Assembly: GCF_016735695.1 (NCBI RefSeq)
Contig: NZ_JAERQD010000020.1
Span: forward strand, 1 to 64,000
Direction of reading: 5' to 3'
Length of the DNA stretch: 64,000 nucleotides
From: Microvirga zambiensis WSM3693
Lineage (GTDB): Bacteria > Pseudomonadota > Alphaproteobacteria > Rhizobiales > Beijerinckiaceae
In this document: piece by piece, positions 17,880 through 26,973 of the stretch
Numbering within the stretch: position 1 is the first letter of the stretch
Layout: every line of letters begins with the position of its first letter
Notes under the pieces: generated by a model
Database searches by the model: none
What the model was told of the DNA's origin: nothing
The model's input: the letters and a program-made list of their open reading frames with translations, nothing else
Program-made: the position numbers and the translations under genes

Positions 17880-18481
17880 GCGACCCCCCGGTCGATCAGC
17901 TTGCGGGTCGATAAATCAACATAGCCCTTTCGTGTCCGCTCGTCGCCTGGGTAGACCTGCCATGGTGGCCTGGGGCGAACGTGCCGGAACAACGATCGTA
18001 TTCGCTCGATGGTTGGCTGCTGCTATCGATCGTCCTATCGACAGTCTCTTTTGGGACAGTTCGGATTGGCTGCTCATAGCGCACCTGAAACGTTAGCCCG
18101 AAGGCAGCAATCCTTAGATTACCGGACGCTCCGAAGAACCCAGGAATTTCATTGCGTGGCCCATTCCGGACCATTCGGTGGATAGGCATTTGCTGGAATA
18201 GTGTGGAATGCTAGCGGCACCGCACTCCGCAACGCCCCGTTCAGCGAAATTCGAATGACAATTGTCCGGGCGGGCAGCAATTATTCTGCCGGTGCGTCGT
18301 AAGCATGATGATATCTCAGTCAGTGAGACGCCTCTTATTCGCATGCCATCCAACCGAATTCACAAGCATATTCGCTTGACGATTACTGTTTGCGGGCGTG
18401 TGATCAGCGGGTTGCTCAAGGGCTGCCGTCCAGCCCGTTATTGGCGTTTGAGAACTCCGGTCAAACTCAGGAGGAAGTCGG
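17880..18481. other. Gene-free gap with R1-like fragment
   Basis: About 600 bases between the GTG start of cyclase paralog B and the GYD gene. It contains CCCATTCCGGACCAT (about 18159-18173), shared with the R1 repeat at 12591, and no open frame with family features. Promoters for the two divergent genes should lie here, but I cannot point to one. Confidence 0.5.
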
Positions 18482-18814
18482 ATGCCCATCTTCATCACAC
18501 GTGGCCGCTATTCGGCAGAGGCCGTCAGGAACCTCGTTGCCAACCCAGAGGATCGCCTGCCTGCCGTCCGTAATCTGGTCGAGGCCGCCGGCGGGAAGCT
18601 ATTGAGCTTCTATGTCACCCTCGGCCAGTATGATTTTCTGATCATCACGGAAGCGCCCAGCGCCAAAGAGGCGTCGGCGGCCATTCTGGCGGCGGCCGCA
18701 TCCGGCAGCGTCACCGACAACGAGACGACGGAAGCGTTCACAACGGCGGAGGCCAAGCAGGTTTTTGCCGGCGCCGGCAAGGTCGCGGAGACCTACAAAC
18801 GCCCAGGCAAGTAG
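18482..18814 (+). CDS. GYD domain protein
   Basis: 110 aa from ATG 18482, preceded by AGGAGG. The fold is a dimeric alpha/beta barrel of the GYD family: MPIFITRGRYSAEAVRNLV at the start, then LLSFYVTLGQYDFLIITEAP (GQYD in place of GYD), and a C-terminal TAEAKQVF helix. These proteins are common in Hyphomicrobiales and their role is unknown; relatives bind small molecules or act like EthD/ABM enzymes. No catalytic residues can be assigned. It is monocistronic. Confidence 0.85.
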   Translation: MPIFITRGRYSAEAVRNLVANPEDRLPAVRNLVEAAGGKLLSFYVTLGQYDFLIITEAPSAKEASAAILAAAASGSVTDNETTEAFTTAEAKQVFAGAGKVAETYKRPGK

Positions 18815-19171
18815 CGCTCTTGTCTGCCCGCGCAGATCACACATCGTATCGAGAACGCGAGTGCCCGTCCCATTCGAGCACTCGGTTTGAAAGGACAAGA
18901 CTGGGGGTGCCTTGCAACGCCCAGCCTTCGACCCGTGGGACACTTCAGGCCATCATCGCTTCGGTGCGCAGTCATGTCGAGCACGAGATCCCGAGGCTTC
19001 GAGAGGCGACCGAGGTCTCGTAAACGGCCGTTCGCGAAAAGCCCATGGCCTCCTCAGCGGTTGAGCACCCGTGCCCCGTGATGAAGCAAGCATCGGGACA
19101 CCGCGCTTGGAGTCCCTGTCCTGGATATGAACGAAGCGTCCGGGTCATCCAAACCCACGGGAGATGAATCC

Positions 19172-20026
19172 ATGCATATACTCGCGGCAACGGACTTCTC
19201 GACCCGGTCACAAGCGGCTTTGCGGCGGGCTGGCCTGCTGGCCAGGGGCAATGGCGCCGAGCTCACCATCGTGCACGTCGTGGACGATGATCGGCCGCCG
19301 GATCTCGTCGCACTCGTAAGGCGCGAGGCGGAGCGTGTTCTCGGCGGGCAGATCGCCGCGATCGCGGAGCTGCGCGGCCTCCCGGCGCGCGCGCTCGTCG
19401 TGGAAGGAGACCCTTTCGACGGCATCCTGCGCGCCGCCGCATCGACGCGGACGGACCTCATCGTCATGGGAGCCCCTCGCAAGCAGCTCCTGAGCCATAT
19501 CCTTGTCGGAACAACCATCGAGCGCGTGATCCGCACGGGTCCATTCCCGGTCCTGATGGTGAACGGAGAGGTGGATCAGCCCTACCGGACAGCCTTGGCC
19601 GCCGTCGACATGTCCGACCCGTCAGCGAACGCCGTCAGGGTTGGTATGGCTCTGGGGTTGCCGGCCGGCACCGAGCTCACGCTGGTCCATGCCTTCGAGC
19701 CGCTGGCGAAAGGGAAGTTGATCTATGCCGGGCTCAGTCAAGACACCGTTGACGGGTACGTGGCCGAGGAGCGTGAACGGGCCACCAAAGACCTGATCGC
19801 GTTCCTCGACGCGAGCGGTCTCGACGATCGCAGGCGGCCGATGCGCATCGAAGAGGGCGCCCCCTTCGCAGTCATCTCCACGATCGTGGAGCAACTGACG
19901 CCCGATGTCCTGATCATGGGAACGCACGGCCGCACGGGCATCGCCAAGGCGCTCCTGGGAAGCGTCGCCGAGGAGGTCCTATGGTCTCTCACCATCGATA
20001 TCCTCGCGGTCCCGCCCCTCCGATAA
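19172..20026 (+). CDS. Tandem universal stress protein
   Basis: 284 aa with start ATG 19172 (GGGAGATG upstream); the frame opens earlier at 19127. Two UspA domains are joined: residues 1-140 (MHILAATDFSTRSQAALRRA ... DLIVMGAPRKQLLSHILVGTTIERVI) and 145-284 (AALAAVDMSDPSANAVR ... DVLIMGTHGRTGIAKALLGSVAEEVL). The second domain keeps the ATP-binding G-2x-G-9x-G(S/T) style motif (GTHGRTGIAKALLGSVA); the first is less canonical. Cytoplasmic stress-response role by family. It precedes the convergent flavin oxidoreductase. Confidence 0.92.
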   Translation: MHILAATDFSTRSQAALRRAGLLARGNGAELTIVHVVDDDRPPDLVALVRREAERVLGGQIAAIAELRGLPARALVVEGDPFDGILRAAASTRTDLIVMGAPRKQLLSHILVGTTIERVIRTGPFPVLMVNGEVDQPYRTALAAVDMSDPSANAVRVGMALGLPAGTELTLVHAFEPLAKGKLIYAGLSQDTVDGYVAEERERATKDLIAFLDASGLDDRRRPMRIEEGAPFAVISTIVEQLTPDVLIMGTHGRTGIAKALLGSVAEEVLWSLTIDILAVPPLR

Positions 20027-20225
20027 CGTCGAAAGTCATTGGTACGGAAGCCCCGAAGCGACTTGCTGCCCTTATTGATTCAATGACCGGTTTTGGCACG
20101 CGTGCGACCTTAGCCGTACTTCCGCACCACTGGGATGAGCCGACCTTCGCACCGACATCCGCTAATACTCAGTTTGCCCCTGACCGGACATCTGGCCCCC
20201 CCGAGGTCTGGCCGGCGAGTATGTC

Positions 20226-21359
20226 TCACGTCAAGGGCGTGGTCTCACTCGTGAGGCTATTCAGACGATCTCGGAGAGCCCAACCGGCCTGCTTGGGCCA
20301 TGCGGCAACTGCGAAGGCTGGCCCCTCCAGGTCCAAACCTGCACGGAGCGGCCAGTTCGGATCGAGCAGGGCTGCGCGAGCGAGCCCTACCAGATCCACC
20401 TGTCGCTCGCTGACGACCTTCTCCGCTTGCTCCGAACTGACAATGAGACCGGCCGCCATGGTGCGGGTGCCCGTCTCGCGCGCAAGCCGCTCGGCATAGG
20501 GCACGTGATAATCTGAGAAAGCATTGAAGGCCGCCCCGTCGAAGCCACCTGATGAGCAGTCGACGACATCAACTCCAAGCATATTCAACTCCTTCGCAAA
20601 GACGATCGTATCATCCATGGTCCAGCCTCCTTGGATGTGATCGCTTGCCGAGACACGGACGAAGACGGATTGGTTGTCCGGCCAGATCCGGCGCAGGTCC
20701 TCGGCGATCAGGAGCGGCAGGCGCATCCGGTGCTCGATGCTGCCGCCAAAGGCATCAGTTCTCCTGTTCGCGATCGGCGAGAGGAACTGGTGGAGCAGAT
20801 ACCCGTGCGCGCAATGCAACTCGACGATCTCGAACCCGGCCGAGAGCGCCCGACATGCGGCATCCGCAAAAGCCGTCCGGATATGCCCGATCCCGGAGTC
20901 ATTGAGCGCTGATGGTTGGGCATAGCCATCCGCGTGGGCAAGGACGCTTGGAGCAACCGTGGGCCACGGTGCATCGCCGAGCTCGTCCCGGTCCGCTGCG
21001 ATCACGGTTCCCTCGCCTCGCCAGGGTCGCCGTGTCGATGCCTTCCGGCCCGCGTGTGACAGTTGAATGGCCGGGACGGCGCCATGCTGCCTCAAGAAGC
21101 GTGCAATGCGGGCAAGCGGCTCGATCTGCCGATCTGCCCAAAGCCCGAGATCTCCATGAGAGATGCGGCCTTCGGGCGTCACGGCAGTCGCTTCGACCAT
21201 GACTATCCCGAAGCCGCCCAGGGCGAAGCGGCCGAAGTGCACCAAGTGATGGTCGCTGGCAATGCCATCCACGGCCGAGTATTGACACAAGGGAGCGAGG
21301 ACGAGGCGGTTCTTGACGGTCACGCCACGAAGCTGGAGGGGTGAGAAGAGTTCGCTCAT
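20226..21359 (-). CDS. Old yellow enzyme-type NADH:flavin oxidoreductase (YqjM-like)
   Basis: 377 aa from ATG 21359. A TIM-barrel FMN enzyme of the OYE family, YqjM-like subgroup: FSPLQLRGVTVKNRLVLAPLCQYS carries the Cys of that subgroup, QLSHAGRK contains the substrate-binding His, FEIVELHCAHGYLLHQFLSP carries the conserved HxAHGYL, and GLARAALLDPNWPLRA is the C-terminal phosphate-binding region. It should reduce activated C=C bonds using NAD(P)H. Physiological substrate unknown; detoxification of electrophiles is usual. One difference from the typical HNAHGYL is HCAHGYL. Confidence 0.92.
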   Translation of the reverse strand: MSELFSPLQLRGVTVKNRLVLAPLCQYSAVDGIASDHHLVHFGRFALGGFGIVMVEATAVTPEGRISHGDLGLWADRQIEPLARIARFLRQHGAVPAIQLSHAGRKASTRRPWRGEGTVIAADRDELGDAPWPTVAPSVLAHADGYAQPSALNDSGIGHIRTAFADAACRALSAGFEIVELHCAHGYLLHQFLSPIANRRTDAFGGSIEHRMRLPLLIAEDLRRIWPDNQSVFVRVSASDHIQGGWTMDDTIVFAKELNMLGVDVVDCSSGGFDGAAFNAFSDYHVPYAERLARETGTRTMAAGLIVSSEQAEKVVSERQVDLVGLARAALLDPNWPLRAGLDLEGPAFAVAAWPKQAGWALRDRLNSLTSETTPLT

Positions 21360-21496
21360 GAGGACCACTTCTTCAGCCAGACTTCGCTCCCTGCGAAGCG
21401 AGATATGCCTACAATGCAGCCGAGGCCCCGCGACGGCAATGGCAGATCCATTCCCTCTATCGTGCCCGAGTACAACGGACGCCTGTCGCGAGAATT

Positions 21497-21593
21497 AGCC
21501 GAAGTTCGTTGAGCAGCCGGAATGTGAAAGGATGACCCTGACCGGACATCTTGCCGCGCTAGAGCATCGGACCCACTTTTGGGTCCGATGCTC
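21497..21593. repeat. R1 repeat copy 2 and a perfect 14-bp palindrome
   Basis: 21497-21538 is identical over 42 bases to 12636-12677 (R1). After it, GAGCATCGGACCCA (21562-21575) and its exact complement (21580-21593) form a short-loop hairpin of the GAGCATCGGACCC family. Further on are GCGCATCG (21608) and GCACGATGCGC (21666), the outer parts of the element seen at 2837. The rest of 21360-22076 holds no convincing gene. Confidence 0.8.
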
Positions 21594-22076
21594 CACTTTT
21601 AGAAGAGCGCATCGTTGAACGCGAAAAACGGGATCCACGTTGTGCTAACATAGATCGTCGATCCCGCACGATGCGCCAAGGCTGGCGCGATCTATCCTCT
21701 CGGTGTGCGGAGTGCAGGACGACGACAAGCCTCCAAATCGCTTCGGCGCCACTCGTCAGCGAATCTAATTCTGCTTTAAGTCCCGGGATCTACAATGACA
21801 GCCGCGATAGGCGTCACGCCGACCTGGGGAGATCGAGGATGAGATGCATGAAGCCTGCTACAATCCCCGTCGTTCTCCCGGCAGGAGTGCTTCGGTCGCT
21901 TTTGCGACACCGAGCTCACCGGCGGGTCGCTTATAGACCTCGGAATACGAACGCTCGGCCTTAGCAAATTCGACGCGCTCGATTCAACCGGCTCGCCTCT
22001 TGGGAAGGCGGGTTTCATCGACCCCTGACCTGAGCGTCGGGGAAGTGGGGGCTTCTCTCGGGCCATGGAGGCATCG

Positions 22077-23189
22077 ATGAGCACCTATTCCTACGACCCG
22101 CATGGACTTGGCTCCCAAGCCGCACAACATCCTGGGCAGCAGGAGAATTCCTATGTTCAGACGAATCTTGTCTCCGACGGATTCTTGCCTGCGGCGCACA
22201 CCGACCCGAACTTGATCAATCCATGGGGTGTCGCCAACAGCCGGACCAGTCCGTTCTGGGTTTCGGACAACGGAACCGGTGTAGCCACAATCTACGACGG
22301 CCATGGAACCTTGCTTCCGATCGGCGGGCATTCGTCGATCACGATCGCAGCACCTCTCGGACAGACGGACCCATCTGCCCCGACCGGCCAGGTCTTCAAC
22401 TACACGCACAAGGGATTCCACATCTCCAGCAACGGGCATACCGCGTCAGCCAGATTCCTCTTCGCGACGGAAGACGGAACCATCTCTGGCTGGAATCCGA
22501 ACGTGAATAGCGGCAGTTCCGTGATCGCTCTCGACAAGTCCCCGTCCGACGCGGTGTTCAAGGGTCTGGCCATCGGGAAAGCGCATGGCCACACCTATCT
22601 GTATGCGGCGGATTTCCATAACGGGGTCGTCGACGTCTTCAACAACCATTTTCACCAGGTAAAGCACTTCACCGACCCGAACCTGCCGGACGGCTATGCA
22701 CCGTTCAATGTGCAGGCGCTCAACGGTCATCTGTTCGTGACCTTCGCCCTCCAGGACGCGGACAAGGAGGACGACGTCGCCGGCGCAGGCCATGGCTATG
22801 TCGACGAGTTTGATTTCTCAGGGCACCTTCTTCACAGGGTCGCCTCGCAGGGACCGCTCGACTCGCCCTGGGGCTTGGCCATCGCACCTTCCGGCTTCGG
22901 AGAGTTCTCCCGCGATCTTCTGGTCGGCAACTTCGGGGACGGGAGGATCAATGCCTACGATCCTCACAATTTCCATTTCCTCGGCACCGTGGATGATCCC
23001 AGCGGCAACCAGGTTGTCATCGGCGATCTCTGGGCCCTTGTGCCCGGCAATCATGGTCCGAACAGCGATCCGCACAGCATTTACTTCACCGCCGGGGTGG
23101 AGGACGAAGCGCATGGCCTGTTCGGAAGGCTCACGGCTTCTCCAGCTCACGCGCATCAGCATGCCGCAGCAATGGATTGGCTCATTTAA
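22077..23189 (+). CDS. TIGR03118 family beta-propeller-like protein
   Basis: 370 aa from ATG 22077, chosen because GGAGG lies five bases upstream; an in-frame ATG at 22065 would also work. It matches the TIGR03118 family: YVQTNLVSDGFLPAAHTDPNLINPWGVA, SPFWVSDNGTG, and DSPWGLAIAP ... FSRDLLVGNFGDGRINAYD. The repeated NPWG/SPWGLA blocks suggest a beta-propeller. Many family members are secreted, but here the N-terminus (STYSYDPHGLGSQAA) shows no signal peptide. Function unknown; histidine-rich C-terminus (HAHQHAA) could bind metal. Confidence 0.88.
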   Translation: MSTYSYDPHGLGSQAAQHPGQQENSYVQTNLVSDGFLPAAHTDPNLINPWGVANSRTSPFWVSDNGTGVATIYDGHGTLLPIGGHSSITIAAPLGQTDPSAPTGQVFNYTHKGFHISSNGHTASARFLFATEDGTISGWNPNVNSGSSVIALDKSPSDAVFKGLAIGKAHGHTYLYAADFHNGVVDVFNNHFHQVKHFTDPNLPDGYAPFNVQALNGHLFVTFALQDADKEDDVAGAGHGYVDEFDFSGHLLHRVASQGPLDSPWGLAIAPSGFGEFSRDLLVGNFGDGRINAYDPHNFHFLGTVDDPSGNQVVIGDLWALVPGNHGPNSDPHSIYFTAGVEDEAHGLFGRLTASPAHAHQHAAAMDWLI

Positions 23190-23244
23190 TCCGTACGAGA
23201 GGATCCTTGGCGCGGGTTGCAGACGGATGAGCCCAGAGCGTCCG

Positions 23245-23862
23245 TCAACGCTTACGTAGTTCCTTACCCTCGGCTGGGCGCTTCACGCTTCCGGTCGTGG
23301 CGATGTCCTTCGTGAGGTCTGCCAGCTTGCCGCGCGACCCGACGGCATCTGCGCTCCATGCCACGTTCTCTCCGGGACGGAGTCCGGACACGAGCTTTCG
23401 GGTTTCGCGCGACACCGCCTTCCCAGCTTGGGCAAGAGGCGTGAAGTCCGAAACCTTGTGCCGGGATCCGACCCGGCCGGTGAACACCCGCAGGCCATCG
23501 GGGAACATGACCATGTCGCCCGGCCGCAGGGTGCTGTCCGCGAGAAGGGTGGGAAATGGGTTGTCCATCTCGCCGGGATGCCGCGCTTCGACCGGCGTCT
23601 TGACCTGCAGGACCTCGACCGCGGCTGGCTTCGGTTGCACAGGGCCTCTTCGCCGGGGCTGATCGTCAAAGGAGTTCGACTGAGCGTCCACGGGCTGCGG
23701 CACTGGAGCCGCCGGCACAGGCTGGGAAAAACCTCGCAGGAAATCAAACAAGCCTTGTGCCCGCGCAGGGACGGCGCCGATTGCAAGAGGCAAGACTATG
23801 GACACCGTCAGGAAGCCCGCGAGGGCTTTGACTCTGACACGCCTTGTTCCGATCCCAACCAT
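23245..23862 (-). CDS. Secreted protein of unknown function under a likely EcfG promoter
   Basis: 205 aa from ATG 23862. A signal peptide with Arg-rich start and hydrophobic core (ALAGFLTVSIVLPLAIGAVPARA, cleavage near residue 35) leads to a Pro/Gln-rich linker and a C-terminal region with PGDMVMFPDGLRVFTG and GLRPGENVAWS. I do not recognise a family. The promoter candidate at 23890-23914 matches the EcfG consensus exactly, so it is probably induced in the general stress response. It is divergent from the NepR-like gene. Confidence 0.75.
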   Translation of the reverse strand: MVGIGTRRVRVKALAGFLTVSIVLPLAIGAVPARAQGLFDFLRGFSQPVPAAPVPQPVDAQSNSFDDQPRRRGPVQPKPAAVEVLQVKTPVEARHPGEMDNPFPTLLADSTLRPGDMVMFPDGLRVFTGRVGSRHKVSDFTPLAQAGKAVSRETRKLVSGLRPGENVAWSADAVGSRGKLADLTKDIATTGSVKRPAEGKELRKR

Positions 23863-23889
23863 TGTGCATCTCCTGCCGGCGAGGAGAGC

Positions 23890-23914
23890 AACGTGGCCAA
23901 GCTTTTCCTGTTCC
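23890..23914 (-). promoter_or_regulatory. EcfG-type (general stress) promoter, exact consensus
   Basis: On the minus strand GGAAC (23914-23910), 16 bases, then CGTT (23893-23890). This is the alphaproteobacterial EcfG consensus GGAAC-N16/17-CGTT. The -10 element lies 27 bases before the ATG at 23862. Confidence 0.65.
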
Positions 23915-23972
23915 TGGTCTTGTGATGTTTACGAAAAATAAACTTGATTTTGCGGTGCCTGCCCGATCGCAG

Positions 23973-23997
23973 GGAACGCAGGCGGGCCGCCGCGGTT
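23973..23997 (+). promoter_or_regulatory. Weaker EcfG-like promoter candidate
   Basis: GGAAC (23973-23977), 16 bases, then GGTT (23994-23997), one mismatch from CGTT in the -10. It lies 41 bases upstream of the NepR-like ATG at 24039. Supported mainly by position and by the exact promoter on the opposite strand of the same gap. Confidence 0.35.
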
Positions 23998-24038
23998 GAT
24001 TTGCCACCTCCTGCGAGGAGATTGGAGAGCGATCACCG

Positions 24039-24272
24039 ATGGGTCACGACGCTGACGATTGGCCGGAAGGTTCCCTGATCACCATTCCTCACGCCTGGCG
24101 CGATGACGGACTCTGGCGCGACATCCAGATGGAAGCACGGAAGCGGATCGGTCGCGGGCTGCGCGAATTGTATCTTGACCCGCTCCGGCGGCCTCCGCCG
24201 CCCGTCCTGAGCAAACTTGTTCAGGAGCTTTCGAGACGCCGGGATGCTTCCGCTGTTCAAAGCGCTGATTGA
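24039..24272 (+). CDS. NepR-like anti-sigma factor
   Basis: 77 aa from ATG 24039. The C-terminal half, RKRIGRGLRELYLDPLRRPPPPVLSKLVQEL (positions about 34-64), follows the NepR pattern: I-G-x-x-L-R-x-[ML]-Y, a spacer, P-x-P, then L-x-x-L-x-x-x-L. NepR proteins hold the ECF sigma factor EcfG inactive until phosphorylated PhyR binds them. Here no phyR or ecfG gene is adjacent, so this would be an extra, orphan NepR. The N-terminal 30 residues (WPEGSLITIPHAWRDDG) are unlike standard NepR. A candidate EcfG-like promoter precedes it. Alternative: an unrelated small helical protein. Confidence 0.6.
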   Translation: MGHDADDWPEGSLITIPHAWRDDGLWRDIQMEARKRIGRGLRELYLDPLRRPPPPVLSKLVQELSRRRDASAVQSAD

Positions 24273-24296
24273 GAGGTCACCCTCACGCGAGAGTCT

Positions 24297-24785
24297 TCAT
24301 CCGAGCCTGAACTCGATCCGGTTGGGCCGCGGACCTGGGCGCCCTGTGGCGTGGAAGCCGGTCCTGGTCAGCAGCCGGATGGAGGCGGCATTGTCGGGTC
24401 GGCATTCGGCAAAGATTGGACGAGGCGCCAGCGTAGGATCAGCGCCAATCTGCGCCAGCGTCCCCAGAAGTGCTTCGGACGCATAGCCCTTGCCTTGGTA
24501 ATCGACTCCGAGCCAGTAGCCGACCTCGATGCTCCCGTCCGCGTGATCGATCACCCCCATGGCCCCGATCAGCGTTTCATCGGGCAGCCGCACCGCGAAG
24601 AAGTATTCCTTTGTGTCGTTCTGGCTGCCGATAAGAGCCTCCGCCTTCTCGAGCGGGAAACCACCCTCCATGAAGGCCATCCATTGGCTGACAGTCGGGA
24701 CATCGCTGATCCCGGCCAGCTCGGGAGCGTCCTGGATCTGCAACTGACGGATTGCCAGGCGTTCCGTCGTGAACGGCTTCAACAT
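24297..24785 (-). CDS. GNAT family N-acetyltransferase (RimJ/RimL-like)
   Basis: 162 aa from ATG 24785 (MLKPFTTERLAIRQL); the open frame runs to 24908 but the family start is here. Features of RimJ/RimL-type GNATs: TERLAIRQLQIQDAPEL at the N-terminus, IGAMGVIDHADGSIEVGYWLGVDYQGKGYASEAL (strand plus acetyl-CoA pyrophosphate loop QGKGYA, about residues 95-105) and AECRPDNAASIRLLTRTGF near the end. Acceptor unknown. Convergent with the NepR-like gene, 24 bases apart. Confidence 0.9.
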   Translation of the reverse strand: MLKPFTTERLAIRQLQIQDAPELAGISDVPTVSQWMAFMEGGFPLEKAEALIGSQNDTKEYFFAVRLPDETLIGAMGVIDHADGSIEVGYWLGVDYQGKGYASEALLGTLAQIGADPTLAPRPIFAECRPDNAASIRLLTRTGFHATGRPGPRPNRIEFRLG

Positions 24786-24904
24786 GCGTCCACCTCCGAC
24801 CAATCCACTTTCTATCGTCCAATCTGGACGCGGTGAGGGCTTCGAAAGCATTTCGTTTCGGAGTTGCCGCGGAATGTGAGCGACAAACCGAAACGTCTCG
24901 TTCT

Positions 24905-24945
24905 GCACTCCTGCGACGTAAGCGTTTGGTCCGCTTCGGCACTCA
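24905..24945. repeat. R1 repeat, partial copy
   Basis: GCACTCC-GCGACGTAAGCG-TTGGTCCGCTTCG is shared with 12595-12628. It lies between the GNAT start and the 3' end of cyclase paralog C. Confidence 0.6.
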
Positions 24946-24965
24946 AATCCCCCGCATCATAAACG

Positions 24966-26735
24966 TCATTGCTCAGGGAGGCCCGCTTCCCGTAATCCGT
25001 GAGCAAGCCGAGACAGAAACATCGGGTTACCTGGGGCTGCATCGACAGCCCGTGAAACGGTCATGCCTGGAAAAGCCTCGAGAAGTCTGGCCGCAGCCTG
25101 TCTGGCTTCCTCCAGGCGCCCGGCATTGGCGTATGCGCTCGTGAGAAGCCTATAGACCCATGTGGCACTCGGCTTCTCGCATAGAGCTTGCTCGATCCAA
25201 TGTGCTGCCTCATCGTACTGACCTCTGGCAAAATGCGCATCTCCGATTCCGAACAGGGCATTGAAGTGCATCGGATCGAGCGGACTGAGGCGCATGGATC
25301 GCTGGAAATGCTCAATGGCTCTGTCGGGATTACCGGCATATTGGTTCGCCCAACCACTGCGAAGCCAAGCCCAGGCCGAGTTCGGGTCCAGAGCGAGAGC
25401 TTTTTCGATGGCCACAAGTCCGAGATCGAACTTCCTTACCAGGGCGAATGCGGCGCTCAGCACGGTCAAAACCAAAGGATCATTGCTGTCGAGAGAAGCC
25501 GCCTCCTGCGCAAGCTCGATTGCTTTGATCCGGTCCTTGGCTGGGCAGAGGGACCGCATGTAGCTCACGCGCTGCGCATGGCACCATGCGGCAAGCGCCT
25601 TCGGAAGAGCATAGGTCGGGTCAAGTGCGATTGCCTGCTCCGTCAGTCGAAGTCCCTCTGTCGTGGTTTCCGCATCCTGCGACCAGACGGCGGGCAGCGC
25701 GCGCATCACACAATCATAGGCATCAAGGCTGTCGGGCCGCTTCCGCTTGGCCCGCTCGATCTCGCTCAAGGTTATAGTTGGCTCGAGCGTTCCGATAATC
25801 GCTTCCGTGACACGGTCCTGAAAATCAAAGATGTCGGCAAGCTCACCGTCGTACCGATCGGACCAGATGTGGCTGGCATTCGTGGCATCGATCAGCTGGG
25901 CGATGATGCGCAGGCGATCGCCTCCTTTCCGGACACTGCCCTCCAGGACATAGCGCACCCCAAGCTCGCGGCTGACTTGGCGCACATCAACCGCACTGCC
26001 CTTGTAGGCGAAGGTCGAGTTGCGTGCGATGACGAATAGCGAACGAAAGCGCGAGAGTGCTGCAATGACCTCCTCGGCCATGCTGTCAGCAAGATAGTCC
26101 TGCTCGGGATCACCGCTCATGCTGATGAACGGCAGAACGGCGATGGAGGGCTTGTCGGGAAGGAGAAGTTGCTTTGCCTGATTCTTTCCAACGCGAGCGG
26201 GGGAAGCTGTCTTCAATGCGTAAGCTCGTATCGTCTCTTCAATGTTCTTCACCTTCTGTGGCCCAAGATCGGCAAAGGCAAGAGGCATCACCCTTCGCAC
26301 ATATCCATAGGCAATTTCCGAGAGGCAGACGCCACCTGGATCAGCGATGCTTTCCAGTCGGGCGGCGATGTTGACGCCGTCGCCCAACAGGTCGCCGTCC
26401 CGGACCATCACGTCGCCAATATGCACGCCGATCCGGAACCGGACGCGGCGCTCCTCGGGAGTATTCTGGCTCGCCAGTGCCAGGGCTCTCTGGATATCGA
26501 TGGCACACTGAACCGCCTCCACCGCACTCGGGAACTCGGCCAAAACACTGTCGCCTGCCGTATTGGCAATTCTTCCGCCATGTTCAGCAATCCGTCGATC
26601 CATGATCTCGCGATGGGAAGTCAGCGTATGGAGCGTCCTGACCTCGTCCTGCTCCATGAGGCGCGAGTATCCTGCCACGTCAGCCGCGAAGATGGCTGCC
26701 AGCCGCCGCTCGACCTTGTGCTCCTGTCGGCCCAT
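24966..26735 (-). CDS. Class III cyclase with TolB-N-like and TPR domains (paralog C, altered Lys)
   Basis: 589 aa from ATG 26735 (MGRQEHKVERRLAAIFAADVAGYSRL); a TTG at 26759 is a weaker choice. Cyclase domain about 8-180, TolB-N-like about 197-312 (SIAVLPFISMSGDPEQDYLA), then TPR repeats. Both metal Asp residues are present (AADVAG, AGDSV), as are Asp in LGDGVN and the Asn/Arg pair in NIAARL, but the adenine-contacting Lys position reads Asn (RIANTAGDS against RIVKLMGDG in paralog A). This substitution defines a common subfamily of rhizobial cyclase-TPR proteins; its effect on substrate choice is unknown to me. Confidence 0.87.
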   Translation of the reverse strand: MGRQEHKVERRLAAIFAADVAGYSRLMEQDEVRTLHTLTSHREIMDRRIAEHGGRIANTAGDSVLAEFPSAVEAVQCAIDIQRALALASQNTPEERRVRFRIGVHIGDVMVRDGDLLGDGVNIAARLESIADPGGVCLSEIAYGYVRRVMPLAFADLGPQKVKNIEETIRAYALKTASPARVGKNQAKQLLLPDKPSIAVLPFISMSGDPEQDYLADSMAEEVIAALSRFRSLFVIARNSTFAYKGSAVDVRQVSRELGVRYVLEGSVRKGGDRLRIIAQLIDATNASHIWSDRYDGELADIFDFQDRVTEAIIGTLEPTITLSEIERAKRKRPDSLDAYDCVMRALPAVWSQDAETTTEGLRLTEQAIALDPTYALPKALAAWCHAQRVSYMRSLCPAKDRIKAIELAQEAASLDSNDPLVLTVLSAAFALVRKFDLGLVAIEKALALDPNSAWAWLRSGWANQYAGNPDRAIEHFQRSMRLSPLDPMHFNALFGIGDAHFARGQYDEAAHWIEQALCEKPSATWVYRLLTSAYANAGRLEEARQAAARLLEAFPGMTVSRAVDAAPGNPMFLSRLAHGLREAGLPEQ

Positions 26736-26973
26736 GGGAGCCTCGGTGCCGTTCCGCAAGGAATTCTGCTGCCGGCCGGGTCAGGTGTCCAGTCATTACC
26801 GACGGCGTCGGCAGCGCTGACTTCAAGCACTGACGGTGGCACCCGGTGTGAGCGGAACAGTATCGACCATGGTGCGCGCGGCCGCCCACCCCCACCTGGG
26901 GCGATAGCCCGAGGGCACCCTGCCCTGCGAGCGCGTACCAGCCTCAATCCTGCCGAGAACCCTGGACGAAATT

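Noticed and set aside
21671..21964. 97-codon open frame in the gap before the TIGR03118 gene
   Set aside because: No ribosome-binding site, basic low-complexity sequence, and overlap with repeat material.
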